Below are positions 1 to 13,200 of a DNA stretch of 64,000 nucleotides, piece by piece. Within the stretch, counting starts at the first letter, position 1, and each line of letters starts with the position of its first letter. Under the pieces are notes generated by a model. The model saw nothing but the letters and a program-made list of their open reading frames with translations. It made no database searches and was not told where the DNA came from. The stretch lies in NCBI RefSeq assembly GCF_949987515.2, contig NC_082698.1:5246455-5310454 (forward strand), given 5' to 3'. Position numbers and translations under genes: made by a program. Source of the DNA: Delphinus delphis. Taxonomy: Eukaryota; Chordata; Mammalia; Artiodactyla; Delphinidae.

Positions 1-104
1 ATGAGCACAGAAACCGCCCCACGGAAGGAGTGCTACTTTTTGAAGTTACACAACTTACTCCGTTAACTTAGAAGCAATTCCTTCATCTTGGAAACAAATG
101 TCCT

Positions 105-205
105 CTAGATTTTAAGTGTCATGAGGGCAAGGTCTGTGTTTTATTCATCCAAGCAACTGCTCCCCAGCAAAGGGCCGCACACAGAGCTGGCGAACAAGAA
201 CCATC
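105..205 (+). mobile_element. L2-like 3' end fragment
   Basis: 'ctctagattttaagtgtcat', 'gagggcaaggtctgtgtttt' and 'ctccccagcaaagggccgc' resemble the L2 3' UTR block. It is short and diverged, so the call is tentative. Confidence 0.4.
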
Positions 206-2065
206 CCATGGACGGAACACGTGAACACAGTGAAAGCCAGCTGGTGACTTTGGCTAATCTATAGCAAAGTGCTTGAAAGTCTATAATCAGAGCACTACAC
301 AGAAATAACTAGGATTACTGAAAACCATCCTGATGTGTTTAATCAGCTCACACGGGGTTACATAGAGAGCTCGTCCTTCAAGGGTCCACATCTCAATTCT
401 TGGCTCTGGGAGAATGGTACATGGACAATTTTGAGAACTTCACCCTCTAGTGGAAAAAAATTAAGTAAGGGTAACACTAATGGGAAGAAGAAAGATCCAG
501 CTCAAGCTACGATTGGGCTGTGCTCTAAAACATCACTTCTAAGTAACTTGTTGGACCTCTGCACGATTTCCAACAAGCCAAAATCATAGATGGTGTTGGA
601 ATTCCCAGGCTAGCCCTCAAGTTTCTTCAGCTGTACTGAGACTCAACAGAGAATGCTGTGAAATCTAACAGTCAAGTTTGTAGAGCGATTATTTCTTCTA
701 ACACAGGACTCCAAAAATGGATCTCCCTTAAAGGTTCCAACCAGAACAACTCTTATTTTATGCAAGTGACATCTGGAACATATACATTCAAATTCAGGAG
801 GATCGCATGAGTGTGTGTGGAAAGAAGTATTTGATGTCCTTCAATCTCAATGAGAGCCCTTTCCTCCAAAAAGAAGTCCAGAAGACGAAACTAAAAACAG
901 AGGAAACCAGTAGTTAATGAGAATGGCCTTACTGCCTGACCTCACATCTACAGGCAAAAGAGCAGGAGAAGAGAGAAACCAGGGTCCTAGAATAAATGCT
1001 TGCTGGCTAAAATTCTCTAAATACAAACAATGCAGCGATTATAACCAAGAAACTAGTGCAGGCGCTGCTCTACCATATTCAGGGCAATAAACAGAAAACA
1101 TGGAAGTGAGTCTTTTAAAGCTTTCTTTAAATGTCAGGAGCTGTCAAGTTCCACTGAAACAGAGATCAAACCAACCCTCATGGATCGACTGAGACGAAGT
1201 TACCTTCCCAAACAACTTTATTTTTCATTTGCTCTTTCATTCATCATTCCATGCATCCAAAGCCTTTCCACCTCTCCTGTGACCAGCAAGCCAGATGTTG
1301 GCTGGGCAAACAAAGAAAAAGGCAAAGCACGCCATGACGATACCAAATGCTGGGAGTGCTGGTGGAGGAAAAGTCATTGAGAGCTGGCCAAAGGGCACCT
1401 GAAGAGCAAGTGACGGTGCAGAATTCTAAAAAGGCTTCACAACAGCCAGCCCACTTAGACATCCCTAAGGCAGGGGAAAGCAGGGGTGGCGAAAAGATCT
1501 GGGGTCAGTGTTGGTCTGTGTTCTTCAAACTGCAACCTCAGTTTTTAAAACAAACACACTGCTTTGTCAGCTTGGGGATTCCAGGCCACTAATGAACAAA
1601 GAATTGCCCAGCCTAACATAGCAGGTCTGCCACTGGCTACAAAACGACTCCCCTCAGCTACTGGGAAAAAGGGACCTGGTCAGACCATCACCAGTGAAAG
1701 CCAGTACTGCCTTTAATTGACCAATGGGTGTTCTTGGCGTTTGTTAAGAAAACTGGCGTCATACTTTTTTAAGGAACTTAAATTGGATGTCCCCCAAATC
1801 CTGGCATTCAATAGCTCAAGTTAATAAAACAGATACAGTTGAGGTTCCACGGTTATATGGGGAAAGTCTACATTCACTTTAGCCACTAAACAGCTGATAT
1901 AGTAGGAACTAAACTACAGTTGCAGGGCATAATCTGGCAAATTCCTAGTGAGAAATTAGACTTAGGAACAGGCCAAAACTACTGCCAGAGGTGGGCTTAA
2001 AACATAGGAGATGGTCACTGAAAACAGCTGAGTGTTACTAGTTTTGAAATTTAATTTCCCCTAAC
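206..2065. other. Intronic, no gene seen
   Basis: Unique-looking intron sequence of INSYN2A (plus) and DOCK1 (minus). No splice-bounded coding segment or repeat is recognised. The open frames are short and lack codon character. Confidence 0.7.
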
Positions 2066-2080
2066 AAAAGTAGTGGTATC

Positions 2081-2282
2081 GGGCTTCCCTGGTGGCGCAG
2101 TGGTTAAGAGTCCACCTGCCGATGCAGGGGACACGGGTTCGTGCCCCGGTCCGGGAAGATCCCACATGCCGTGGAGCGGCTGGGCCCGTGAGCCATGGCC
2201 GCTGAGCCTGGGCATCCGGAGCCTGTGCTCCACAATGGGAGAGGCCACAGCGGTGAGAGGCCCGCGTACTGCAAAAAAAAGA
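2081..2282 (+). mobile_element. CHR SINE (cetacean tRNA-derived), full length
   Basis: The element starts 'gggcttccctggtggcgcag', has the B-box-like 'ggttcgtgcc', and ends in an A-rich tail. It is flanked by target-site duplications 'aaaagtagtggtatc' (2066-2080) and 'aaaagtagtggtgtc' (2283-2297), which differ by one base. It sits in the DOCK1 intron and is antisense to DOCK1. Confidence 0.93.
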
Positions 2283-2297
2283 AAAAGTAGTGGTGTC

Positions 2298-5200
2298 ACT
2301 TTATGCCTCTAATTCATGTCATTTTGAGACTATTAAGTAGAAAAGCCCTTTAAGATGCTGCCATAGATGATGGCTCAGTTATCAAGAAGGCACAGCTGGA
2401 GCACAAACCTGGCCTAGAGCGCGGACGGAAAAAAAAAAAGTGAGAAGATGAAGTGAGAAGGCTGAAAGAACAAGAGAGATCAAAATTAGGAGAATAAATT
2501 GAACAATGGCATAAAATGATCACTGGGAGCAGAGACCATGCCATTTTCTTTGTTGCAGCAACAACGTCTGAGCAGAGGGCCTAACACATACCTTTGAGTT
2601 AATTCAAAGTGACTCAATACCCTATGTAACGAGTGTTCTGAAGACCCCAATTAAAGGATCACGCCCTGATTTGCACATTACCCAAACACGTCTTTTGCTC
2701 ACATGCTAAGAGCTCTAAACTTGCTGAAAATCACCATGTCATTTAAAAGACCCACAAATTAGCAATGGGGTCACTTGCACTGTGTGTCCTGTGCCATGCG
2801 CCCTGCTCTATGTCCCAAAGTGGAAGTGGAGGAGGGGCCCCTCCAGGTGCATGCTTACACACTGGTGGTGCTAGCTGAGAGGAGAATGCTTTTCTGAAAT
2901 CTAAAACCAAACACTCCATTCACAGTTCCCCAGGGAATGTGAGAAGAGATTTTTCCACGGGCAATTAAAGATCTTCTGGCGAAAACAGTGTTGTGAGATG
3001 TGGCAGGAGAAACAGCACATTGAAGCCAATCCAGTAATCTAGTACCAGTGATTACAATTCAGTACCATAGAATTATTTCCACTTGCCAACCACTCTTCTC
3101 TGAGCTGCTTATAACTTTGTCAGACTTTGCTTTTGAGAGCAGGCACAGTAAGAGACGTTTTTTTCCCCTTCCTGACCTTTCCACCAAACAATTTTTCTCT
3201 GCTGGGGCTGGACTGGAGACACAGAGCTGTCAGTCTCCACTCTCAGGCCCCATCTTCAAGGTCTCAGAGACACTGAGCCACTTGGACGTGGAGCCACGAA
3301 GAAAGCTTCCGGTGACCTTTCTGTGATATTTTGCAGCGCCCTCTCCTACCACCCAGGGCCCTGCTACCTTAGATCTCCCTGTGATGTGTTCATGAAAAAG
3401 CAGATGCTGCCTTGTCCCCCCTGTCCCCGGCTCTCCATCCCTGCCTCCCGGGACACACCTGTGGTCCAGCTCAGGCTGAAGCTGGCAGACATCCTCCTTC
3501 GCTGATCATTCCTAAGGCTTTGTGACAAGAACCGCCACACGAGCTCTGCCCTTTGCCTTCCCTTCTTTGTTTCTGTTTTTAAAATCCCATCCCTCATTGC
3601 CTCTTTTGTTGCTGATCTGCAACAGGACTAACTGAAGACTTGCAGACCCAAAATTGTCACCAATGCTGTCTATTTTATACAAGTGGACAAAAGTATATTT
3701 TTACCTTCAGGATTTTTTGATAATGACAACTAAAGAATTGGAGCAGATGGCCTCAGAAGCCAAAGGTAGCTAGAGAAACTGGTGAACCACATTCTGAGTT
3801 AAACTTGAAAATTCTAGGCCACTAAGAAAGGAGGATCTGATGTTTTCTTTGAATGGGGGTGCCCCAACTAGAGTTCCATGCTGTCTTCGACAAAGGACAA
3901 AAGGACACTCATTTTACTTTCTTTAAAGTACAGCAAGGTCTTCTGAAGAAATCTGTTTCACTACAAAGCGGAGGTGGAAATGACTCTCATACCGGACTCC
4001 ACCAAAACTACCTTGTAAAATTAGCTTGAGCAAAACCTTCTGCTTTAACAAATCAAGAACAACCACCCCTCCATGTGCTTTCCACAAAGTCCATCCTCTT
4101 TACATCCCTATTAATTTCATAACTGAAGTCTAGTCTCCTTTACCTTTCAATAAAGCCCACCCTGACCAATAAGTGTCCAAAGCGCATCAAGGAAGGAGAG
4201 GGTCAGGATCCCAGAAATGGTCCCTGGGTTAGAACCGTGATCTGGGGGGATGGGAGTCAAGAGGGTCAATGGAACAGGAAAAACACCTTGGCCTCTTGGC
4301 GCTGTCCTTGGTGCTGAATGTTATGCTTTCTGCTCCCCCACCTCCCCCCACCACAGTAATATACGCTGTTGAGTCCAGAACATTGACAAATGGCAACTCA
4401 CTGTAGTGAGATGATAAACGGCAAGCGCTGCAAAGATCAGTGCATTAAAAAATCCATGTTTGCAGTGAGCACGCCTGTCGCTGGGATCCAAGGAGGTTCA
4501 CACTAGAAAGTGAGAATCAGAACTTTTCATAATTTATACTTTTCATATGCTTTTTGCACTCAGAATTTTTTTCATTAGATTTGTCTGTTACTGGACTTCA
4601 ATATGAGAACACAGAGACTGACTGTATTATTTGGTTAATAGATTAATATTAACCAAACACCCAGTGGGTACCAGGCATTGTGACAGGCGTGGGGTTATAA
4701 ACCTATATAAGGTATAGGTTCCCCAAAACAAAAGAGAAGAGAGTTTTATAAAGGTAGCAATTAATGTGCAAGACAGAAAATTTATAATTTTGGACCAAGA
4801 TGTTCTCCCTCTGTGGCTTTGACATCAATAATCTAAGCTCTCTCTTCTCCAAACTTCTAATCACAAAAGACCTCCAGCCCTACTGTCACTGGAGAAGCAT
4901 CTGCTCCAGCAGTTCAGAGTTTTTGGATAGCTTCTCTTTTTGGCAATGGCAATCCAGAAAGATAATCATTCCAAGTATGGGTTTTGTGACTTGTTTCCAA
5001 GTGAAGGAAAAAACAGGGACATTCCATAATGGCACTTTGTGTGTCCTGTAGAAAGGACTTACCTGTTTTGTCTGTATTTGGAGAACACATTTATTCAGAT
5101 CCTGCAACACAATTATTAATGTGATCATAAAATCATCAGCGAAGCCAAACCCTACATTTTGTAAGCCCCAAGGACAATTAGATGGACTATCAAAGCAATA

Positions 5201-5814
5201 AGCACAATGGGTTACACAGTTTAAGACCTCTACTAAGAACACCCTCACGCTTAATAAAACTGTAGTGGACATACCTCGATTAACAATAGCTCCTGGAGGC
5301 AGCCTGTGACTTAACCATATGACAGAAGGACAACACTTTAACTTTTATCCACAAATTAATCTCTCACTGACATCCGTTTTTATGAACTACCTTTCTGGAC
5401 TCCAAAGATTTGAATCCTTTCAAAAAGAAAGGTCCTTAACAAAACCATGGAAACATCCTGAAGGGTCTTCCCAAGAATAGTTCGTGGCAATGAGATCTCG
5501 AAAACACTTCTCACACATGGTGGCAATATGCCGGACCACCCAATTTTCATTTAAATTAGCTAAAAAAGTGGGGACCACACACAGATATGTCACTCTATAA
5601 AGCAGATATTACGACTCACTTGATTCTAATCAACAGACATCAGCCAAACCATACTGTATCTCAGGATTGTGTGAGTTAGGCTGGGCTACAAATAAAAGGG
5701 AGAAAAAAGAAACTGAATGCAAATGATGTGATAGAAAGGGAGGAGTGAGAGTAAAGGTTAGGAGGAAGTAGGTTCCATGTCATTGTCATCCACGTATAAA
5801 TAAGCCTCTACAGT
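2298..5814. other. Intronic, no gene seen
   Basis: Mostly unique sequence with a short old-repeat-like piece near 4660-4720. One donor-like 'caggtaagt' on the minus strand ends a 128-codon open frame at 5063 but shows no family resemblance. Confidence 0.65.
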
Positions 5815-6290
5815 GGCTTCCCATTAAATTTACAACAATGTCCAGAGAGCTTCCTATTTTATAGGATCTGTTCTCACCTCCCGCCTCTCATGTGCCCCAG
5901 CTATTCTAGCCACACTGGCCCTTTTATCTGTCCTGCAAACATGCCAACATCATTCCCATTACGACGTTCACAAGTGATGGCCCTTTTGTTTGCAAAACTC
6001 ATCTCTAGATCTGGAGATGACTAACTGCTCTTTCATTATCATCCAGGTCTCATTCCAAATGCAGGGTCCTCGGGGGGGCGGGGGAGGGGGTTAGCCAAAG
6101 CCACCCGTACAACATTTCCTCAACAACGAGCCATATCCAAAGCCATTCATTCATTCGTTCATGTGTTCATGTGTTGCCTGTCTGGCTCTCCCACTCTGCT
6201 GTAAGCTTCGAGGACAAGGACACAATCTTATTCCAAAATGTCTCCTCAGTAGCCAAAATGATGTCTGACACCTAATGGCACTTAATCATT
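5815..6290 (+). mobile_element. L2 LINE fragment
   Basis: 'cagtggcttcccattaaatt', 'ccccagctattctagccaca' and 'ctggcccttttatctgtcct', then 'gctgtaagcttcgaggaca' and 'acctaatggcacttaatc', follow the end of L2 ORF2 into its 3' UTR. A G-rich run ('cgggggggcgggggaggggg') interrupts at 6070-6090. Ancient and non-functional. Confidence 0.65.
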
Positions 6291-8186
6291 ATTTGCTTAC
6301 TGATTATAACAGGGGGAAAATGCGTGCTTTTTACCAAGTGATAAGAATAGTCTGTTCAGAAAGGGCTTTAAAAAGAGCAGTTTATAACTGAAGAACCCCA
6401 AGGTCCTGGAAGAGAGTTCTCTTGTGCGTTTTAGGTGCCTGAAGTCTTTGTCCCGTCAGTGCTGGACTCATTGACTATCCCAAGGTGGCAATTATACAAA
6501 GTGCAGAACACAGGTCCCAAGGTTCGAGCAGGGCATCCCGGAGCATCAGAAGCCTGGGGTCTAAGAATAATGAGATCCCAGACCTGAAGTGTTGCTATAT
6601 TCTCCTCTGTAAAATGAGGTAGCGTAATTAATTCAAAGACTTGAGGCTCTAATGTAAGTAAGACACTTGGGAACTCCATGCTCCTGGGCAAGGAAGGGGT
6701 GTTGGTGTCGATGAGAACTGATGCAGATTCTTCCTGAGGTCTCGAGCAGGAAAGTTCTGCAAGCATGGAAGTCGGATTTTCCTTAGAGCCCAGTAAGCGT
6801 GCCCCTCAAATAAAGGATAGGAAATGCCCTTGATTTCCTCTGTTTTCTCTTAAAAGCCTAAACTTTAGAATGTGACTAGGGCATACAGAAAACTATTACA
6901 TATCCCCTTCCCTGGCTGCTGCTTAATACACACCAATGGAACACACAGAGGAGCTGTCCCTCGTCTGCAGCCCAGCCTAACAGCGGGACAGACACGTCCT
7001 GCAGCAAACATGTCATTGCCAGGACTTGTGCTCAAGCACCATGCTTATTTTACCATACAAAATGACCATGGTCACACATGAGCTTAGGACAGAGCTCCAG
7101 TAAAATCAGTGGGATGGAGAAAGGCCTTTTATATATAATAAGGCATGGGAGAATGGAGGTCAATGTCTAACACAGAGGACCCTTGGTATGGGTTCGACAA
7201 ATCTGGAGCCAGGGAGGAAGGTTCAGGAGGAATGTACCCGTGGGGCTTGTCATCAGGAGGAAAGGGCTAAGGAAAAGAGGAAGGTGTGATGCACAAGCTC
7301 TTCCTGACAAAGCTCAGGGGAGAGGAAAAGACCCCAAGTGGGCATCCAAAGGCGTCCGAAATGGGGGACAGAGGTCAACACAAACGCAGCCACAGTGATT
7401 CCAACTCTGGCTCGAATATCATGGGCCACAGGCACTGACTGGCGACACTTCAGGACAGAATATTGTCACTTGATTAATAAATGAAATGCACAGAACTCAA
7501 AGGTCAGGTCCGAGTTCACCAAAGCTCACTGCAACAACGTGGCATGGATAGGAAAATCCTTTTGTCAAATGTTTATGCAACACCAAATATAATGAGGAAA
7601 ACAAAAGTTAATTTCAATTCAAAATCCATGATGCGTGCAAGAGAAGTTTACATAGGGAAGGTGATAAAATATCGACTGTCCATGTTGACAGAAAACCTTC
7701 TGAGCACTATTATTATGTTGAGTCACTCTCCAAAGGTAAATCTGCCCCCGAAGTATGTATAAGGCAATTCAGATGGAAGCTCTTCTTCTGCCACTGATTT
7801 AACAGATTCTGGTTAGCATGTTTGTCCCTTAGCACAAAGTAATATTCAGAATAAAATACGCCTGCACGTTAAAAATATCAGAGAGGGAAGGCCGGCCAAA
7901 GTGGTAGGAAAAACATTATGAAAGCTCCCCAAAACTAGCTTCTTGGGGTGACTGGGCTGAGAAAGATTCAAGAAGATCCTTTCATCAAACCCTTAAGTCT
8001 ATACAACCTTCCAGAATATACTCCAAAAAGTACTCTAAGGTTATTTCTGTTAATGGGAAGAGAATCAGCACCCCTACCTCTCCTCCTAAAAATGTCTAGT
8101 CTCATAGGGCTGACAGAACTCACCAGAGAATGTAGCGAGGGACGGTGTCAGAAGGCATTGACAATGCAGCACGACACTCTACCACA
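6291..8186. other. Intronic, no gene seen
   Basis: No repeat boundary or exon recognised. The largest frame, 111 codons on the minus strand at 6431-6766, has no recognisable domain. Confidence 0.65.
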
Positions 8187-8467
8187 TAGGTCAGCAAATT
8201 TTTTTCTCTAAAGAGCTAGAGAGTGAGTATCCTGGGATTTGCAGACCAAGGGTATTGTAGCTACTAACGTGAAAATGTTCACTATTCTTTATTATCAAAA
8301 CTTAAAACTTTATTTATGGACACTGAAAATTTAATTTCATTAGTTTTCACGTGTCCCAAATATTATTATTCTTTCAATCTTTTTCAACCATTTATGAATG
8401 TGAAATTCACTCTTAGCTTGCTGGCTCAGAGTGGGATTCGCCTGAGGGCCCCAGTCTGCAGACCCCT
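8187..8467 (+). mobile_element. hAT-Charlie type non-autonomous DNA transposon
   Basis: The left end 'aggtcagcaaatttttttc' and right end 'ctgcagacccct' are inverted repeats of each other in degenerate form. Internal 'aactttatttatggacactg' and 'ttttcacgtgtcccaaatatt' are typical of a widespread mammalian MER1/Charlie element. No transposase is encoded. It lies in INSYN2A and DOCK1 intron sequence. Confidence 0.75.
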
Positions 8468-8853
8468 CCTCTCGCAGGCCGAGAGGTGGTGGGGCAGAAA
8501 CAAGTCAGAAGATCTGGGGTTGGTTTCCCATCGAAGTTTCTTTCAAACACCATAAAGACCAAGCTGCACTGAAACATCCCAAACTCCCTTTGCTTAGAAC
8601 AAAATCAGGTTATTTACTTCATCCAGTAGTTTATGTTCGCATCCTAGGTTTAATTTAAGTATCAGCTATAGAGGTTGCGTTGGTCGTATACAATAAATGC
8701 AGAGACAGGAGCAAAATGGGAAACACACTGATCGATTTCTATTACCATAACGAGCAATGGCGTTGGGAAAGAATCTGATTGGAGCTGTGTGCTCTAGAGA
8801 AGCCAGCAGCCAGCAGCCACCACGTGTAATGCTCTCCTGTTCTTATCTTGTAG

Positions 8854-8925
8854 GCTTTCATATCGGACTGGGCAAGACACAGCTAATTGTGACACATGCA
8901 GGAACAGTGCATGTATTATCTATAG
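8854..8925 (+). CDS. INSYN2A: INSYN2A small internal coding exon
   Basis: This 72-base exon on the plus strand encodes LSYRTGQDTANCDTCRNSAC followed by IIY, with a split codon at each end. I recognise this as the penultimate segment of INSYN2A (inhibitory synaptic factor 2A, formerly FAM196A). INSYN2A is reported as a component of the inhibitory postsynaptic density associated with gephyrin. The acceptor is 'tcttatcttgtag' and the donor is 'gtatgt'. The leading G completes a glycine codon. The trailing AG joins T of the exon at 24199 to make serine, the residue expected between IIY and VELDF. Both ends are phase 2 and the length is a multiple of three, so the exon could be skipped in frame. 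The segment has two cysteines in a CDTC arrangement. The large first coding exon is not in this window and should lie to the left. Confidence 0.93.
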
Positions 8926-10025
8926 GTATGTCAACGTTCTCCTCTTCCCACTTTGTTATTATGAGTGACAAATGATGTTTACCCACGAATGCAAGAATCA
9001 TCTGGGATCATGCTGGGGTGATTATATCAGACAAAAAGTAAAGAACCTTTCCTGACCAGAATTCTAGGCTGCTTCTGAATACTCAACCTCACGTACAGAA
9101 TCACGGGATGAGGGAGAGCTTGAACCCATGGGTCTGGCAAATGGATCTCAGCAGTGTTTCCAAAATCGGTGTAAGTTTGATGGCTTGCTCCCTCAGAATC
9201 GACAGCCATGAACACTGTACTGTGTGTTCCGTAATGGCTGTGAAATGTAAGACCTTCCGATGGTATAGATCAAAGGCTGCAAACCACACTGTATGTGCTA
9301 GGAATACCACAGAAAAACCCAGTGTGCAGTTTATGTCCTGGGGAATCACCAGGGTTGTGGCACTTATGTCCCTTGGGGCATAAGCCCCTGTCTAGAGCCC
9401 TATGGCTGGTCTTCCTGTTTTTCAATTTGAAGTGCGTTTAGATTACTCACGTTGACAAGAATACAGCAGAAACTTTCAACAAGCAAAAAGCATGTTAGGC
9501 TTTTGGCAATAATTTAGGATTTTAAGACATGGTCATGACCTTCAGAGAGGTTACTGTCTTTTTTATTTTTTCTTTTTGGAAATGTAATTTTCGTAAGCAA
9601 AAGATGAGAGCAGTAAGAGATGTTATGATTTAGTTCATTTTTTTAAATTAAGCCTGAAGAACAATTTTACTTGATTTGCCAAATTATCAACAACAAGAAA
9701 AAGCTGCACAGTTTTATATCTAAAACTGTATAAAGGAACGCCAATCTCAACCAAAAAACACCTTCTAAAGAGATCTTCAAAGTTACCACCCTCTTATCAA
9801 GAAGGTAGAGACAGGGAGAGGGTATAAATGTCTTAACAATGGCAAAAAGCTTGAGTCCACACAGTCTTGGGTCCATCACATCTCCAATCCAGACGGAGCA
9901 TCCCAGACTGGGCCCCAGGTTCTTTAAAAGTAGAGTTGGGTCACCTGGCGACTGGTGTGGTTGCAGCAGAAGAAACCACAGGGCAGACACGAGCTCCGGT
10001 ACCACCGTAGCAAAAGTCCGTCCTG
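8926..10025. other. INSYN2A last intron, left part
   Basis: Begins with the 'gtatgt' donor. A T-rich patch lies at 9558-9580. Nothing else recognised. Confidence 0.7.
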
Positions 10026-10240
10026 CAGAGGTTCTCGACCCAGGGAGATTCTGCCTCCCAGGGCACATCTGGCAAGAATGGAGGGAGGTGCTTTCAGCTG
10101 TCACCACTGGAGAGGTGCTACTGCATCTACTAGGTAGAGGCCAGCGATGCTGCTAACATCCTATAATGCCTAGGACAGCCCTCCATGACACAGAGTCAGC
10201 CCATCCAAACTGTCAACTGTGCCAAGACTGAGAAAGCCTG
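10026..10240 (+). mobile_element. hAT-type non-autonomous DNA transposon
   Basis: It begins 'cagaggttctcgaccc' and ends 'aagactgagaaagcctg', degenerate inverted termini. Inside are 'ctgcctcccagggcacatc', 'gtgctactgcatctac' and 'gaggccagcgatgctgctaa', all typical of an old mammalian hAT family. The 8 bases on either side (ccgtcctg and ccttgcag) agree at five positions, a decayed duplication. Confidence 0.7.
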
Positions 10241-13200
10241 CCTTGCAGGAACCATGGCCTGGTTACAATCTACTAAAAGGCACACAAACTGCTAAGGCCT
10301 CCTGGCCACCCAGAGGGACCCGGGTCCCCTGCAGCAGCCCTGGCCCAGCAGGCCGAGATGCCCGATTGCTCTCCACTATTAACAAGGAGGTGAAAATCAA
10401 GCGCCCAGGCAAGAAACGTCAAGCGCTCCAAATACAGACTTAGAGAAGTTTGGTCAGTGGGAATCTTTTTACTACACCCATATTATGCGAAACAATTTTG
10501 AATCAACAGTGAAGGGATGTAAGTGACATAAAATAAAATGCTTTCAAAGAAAAAAAATGCTTTCGTTAAACCAGTCAATTAGGAAAAGAAATGAAGAACT
10601 GAGAGCTCCTGGCATAAGTATCCTCACCATTTAGCTTCTGCTCCTCTGGGAGCTAAAACGCCTCCAGTCTCCAATGCTATACAGAGTCGAAGTGAACCCA
10701 GATTTCCAAAGAAGTTGCGAAGAGTGAGCCTGATGATGTAAACCCACTTAACATTTTGTGGGTGACTGAAAGAAGAATTTATTAGGACACTCTCCAATGT
10801 AAATTGAAGTAATTTACATAAATTTAGCTCTAAATCCAGAAGTAACTTACATTAAAAAAAAAAAAAGTCATGTTTAAAGTGATTTAACAGTCTGTGAAGG
10901 ACAGGAATTAGCCTTGAGTGGTTACTGTTTAGACATGGCTCACCCAGCGATCTGTGTGAATCCCAGTACACAGGCCACTGGCCCATTTATCGTAAGAACT
11001 GGGAGTTCCAGCACCACAAGAATTTGACAAAATTTCGTAAGACTCACTCACCAGGTAGAGGGATTGAGTCACTGCGACCACTTTGCTCATCTCCCACAAA
11101 CTGGGGAAATGCGTGTCTCTTCATAGAGACCTTGTCATCAAAGATGTGACTGCAGGGACTGTGCATCTTCAGGAACTGTGTACAGTGGGGGCCTCTACAG
11201 CCATGCCACCCTACAGTGAGTAAGCCCCCTCTCTAAGTGCACAGAGCATCCCGGGAGAGGCGGTACTAGAGAAGAAGTGGAGTTTTAGATAGCTCTTTCG
11301 GGAAAGTGTTTTAAAATCCCCCCATGAGAGTGATAACAACAATAAAAATTTCCCAACACTCCAACTTCTGCTGCAAAGAGAAGGAAGGCTTACTAGTAAC
11401 ATTTCAGCCAGACTCCCACTGCCCCAAAAAGCAGTCTTCCTGCTAAGAATTCAAACAGAGGTCTCTATATTACTACCAAGTTGAACAAACATCTTCGTTA
11501 AATTCTGCTTCCCAGTTTTCCTGTCACTTTATATAGGATATAATTTAAAATTATAACTGTTTAAATTTAACAGTTACTCTTGACACTGGTTTGGTTCCTG
11601 ACATTAGCAAGAGTTTTCTGAGCACTACAGATGAGAGGAAAGAAAGCTCACTTCTGGTTCACTAACTGGAACACCAGTCAAAAGAGAAATCCTAAACGTA
11701 AACATGTTATTTGAATTTGAATCATATAATTGTCTTACAATGTACGTGATTTTAAGTTATGCCAATCTTTTGAGGCGAGGCCCAGATGTCTTCTGTGCCC
11801 GTGGTCACCCCCACTGGACTTCCAAGGTACCTGCCACGAACCACACCCATTTTCCTGAGGTAGAACACCGTCTCGTGACAGAACCTGATTTCAGGGTCCT
11901 TCTGGGCGCCGATGTGCCCCTCCCTTTGTCACACTCAGTACTTTGTAGCAAGCTCCTCTGTCCAAAACATCTAACCCACAGAAATAATTCTCTCTTGCCT
12001 CCAGTGTATCTCATTGGTTTATGTAACACTCAAATAAATCACATCATTTCAATGGTGAGTACAAACGGCATAAACAGATCCAAACCCAGCATCCCCTTGG
12101 TGAGCACACAGCTGGAGAAGTGAGGACAGAGGGTCAGGGAGCAACAACAGAGGAGCCTGTTTGCCAGGAGCATCCAGCCCCGCGTGGGCGGCAGTTCCAT
12201 CGTGGGGGGCACAGTGGTGGTGACTAACCCAGCACCTCGGTGAAGGGGGCTCTCATGATCCCATCAGGAAACCAAAGACTGGTACAAGAGAGTGGTGGCT
12301 GGCAGCTGTTCATACCTCCAGATAGGTGATTTCCCTTGGGGTTCCCTTCTGCCAAAAAAGAATGGGGGGCGTAGAGCAAGGGAGAATTCGCCCAGATGAC
12401 TTCTCAGTGTACAGCCAGCCCTGTGATTCAATCCTTGAATGTCAAATGCTTCATGAAGGATAGAGGTTTCTCTGATAGAAAAGCATCCAGAACACAACAG
12501 GCCTTGGGCAGAAGAAACCACCTGTCCAGGTGACCCTGGAGCAGTGCCAGCGGGCAGCCAGAACATCTCAGAGGTGAGCCAGCGGGAGTGTCCAAATTGC
12601 AAAGGCTTTATGATTCAAGTGCATCTCTTTTCACGGAGGACGTTGCAACAAATCCTCCATCAATTCCTGCAAACACACCTCTGTAGAGACGATCCCATCA
12701 GGAGGGGATGAGTTCAAGCTCGGAGTCCCTGCAGTCGGTTCTACGCCTGGCTCTGTACCCAGGCTCTCAGGTACCAGGGCCTGCACCCTGGACTTCAGGA
12801 ATGTTCTAAGAGTCCCTGTACCACCATCTCTGCCACTCTTCTGGGTCTTTCCCAGAGGATGCCCGCAGCACCTCAGAACTGAATAGGTTGAAGGAGTTTC
12901 AAAATAAAGACATTTTAAAATGCCAAAGACCTGTGGTTATCCCAGAGCCTGGGCGAACACGAGGGGCCATCAGAGCTGCCAGTTTCCACATGTTGTCACT
13001 TGTCATACCTGTTTGCTGGCAGGCAGAGAGCCCTGGAGGTCAATGAATTTGATCCCGCCCATCTTGCATTTACACACTGCTTTTCACCCAAAACCCAAGT
13101 ACCCTCTCCGAGCATGTAAGAATCCACCATGTTGCCAGTAACACTGGCCTAGGGACATGCAAAGGGGGCCGTGTCCAAGACACGGCTGCCTGTGGTTCTA

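Noticed and set aside
2081..2160. tRNA-like head of each CHR copy as a possible tRNA gene
   Set aside because: It is the degenerate tRNA-derived part of a SINE without a foldable acceptor stem that I can see. Not a functional tRNA.
2073..2312. Recurrent small proteins containing 'GFPGGAVV' and 'PADAGDTGSCPG' at many places
   Set aside because: These are translations of the CHR SINE on one strand and recur wherever a copy lies. They are not a gene family.
4886..5272. Minus-strand frame of 128 codons ending near a strong donor 'caggtaagt' at about 5063
   Set aside because: The donor looks good, but the translation matches nothing in DOCK1 and no convincing acceptor defines an exon. A cryptic exon or antisense transcript cannot be excluded.
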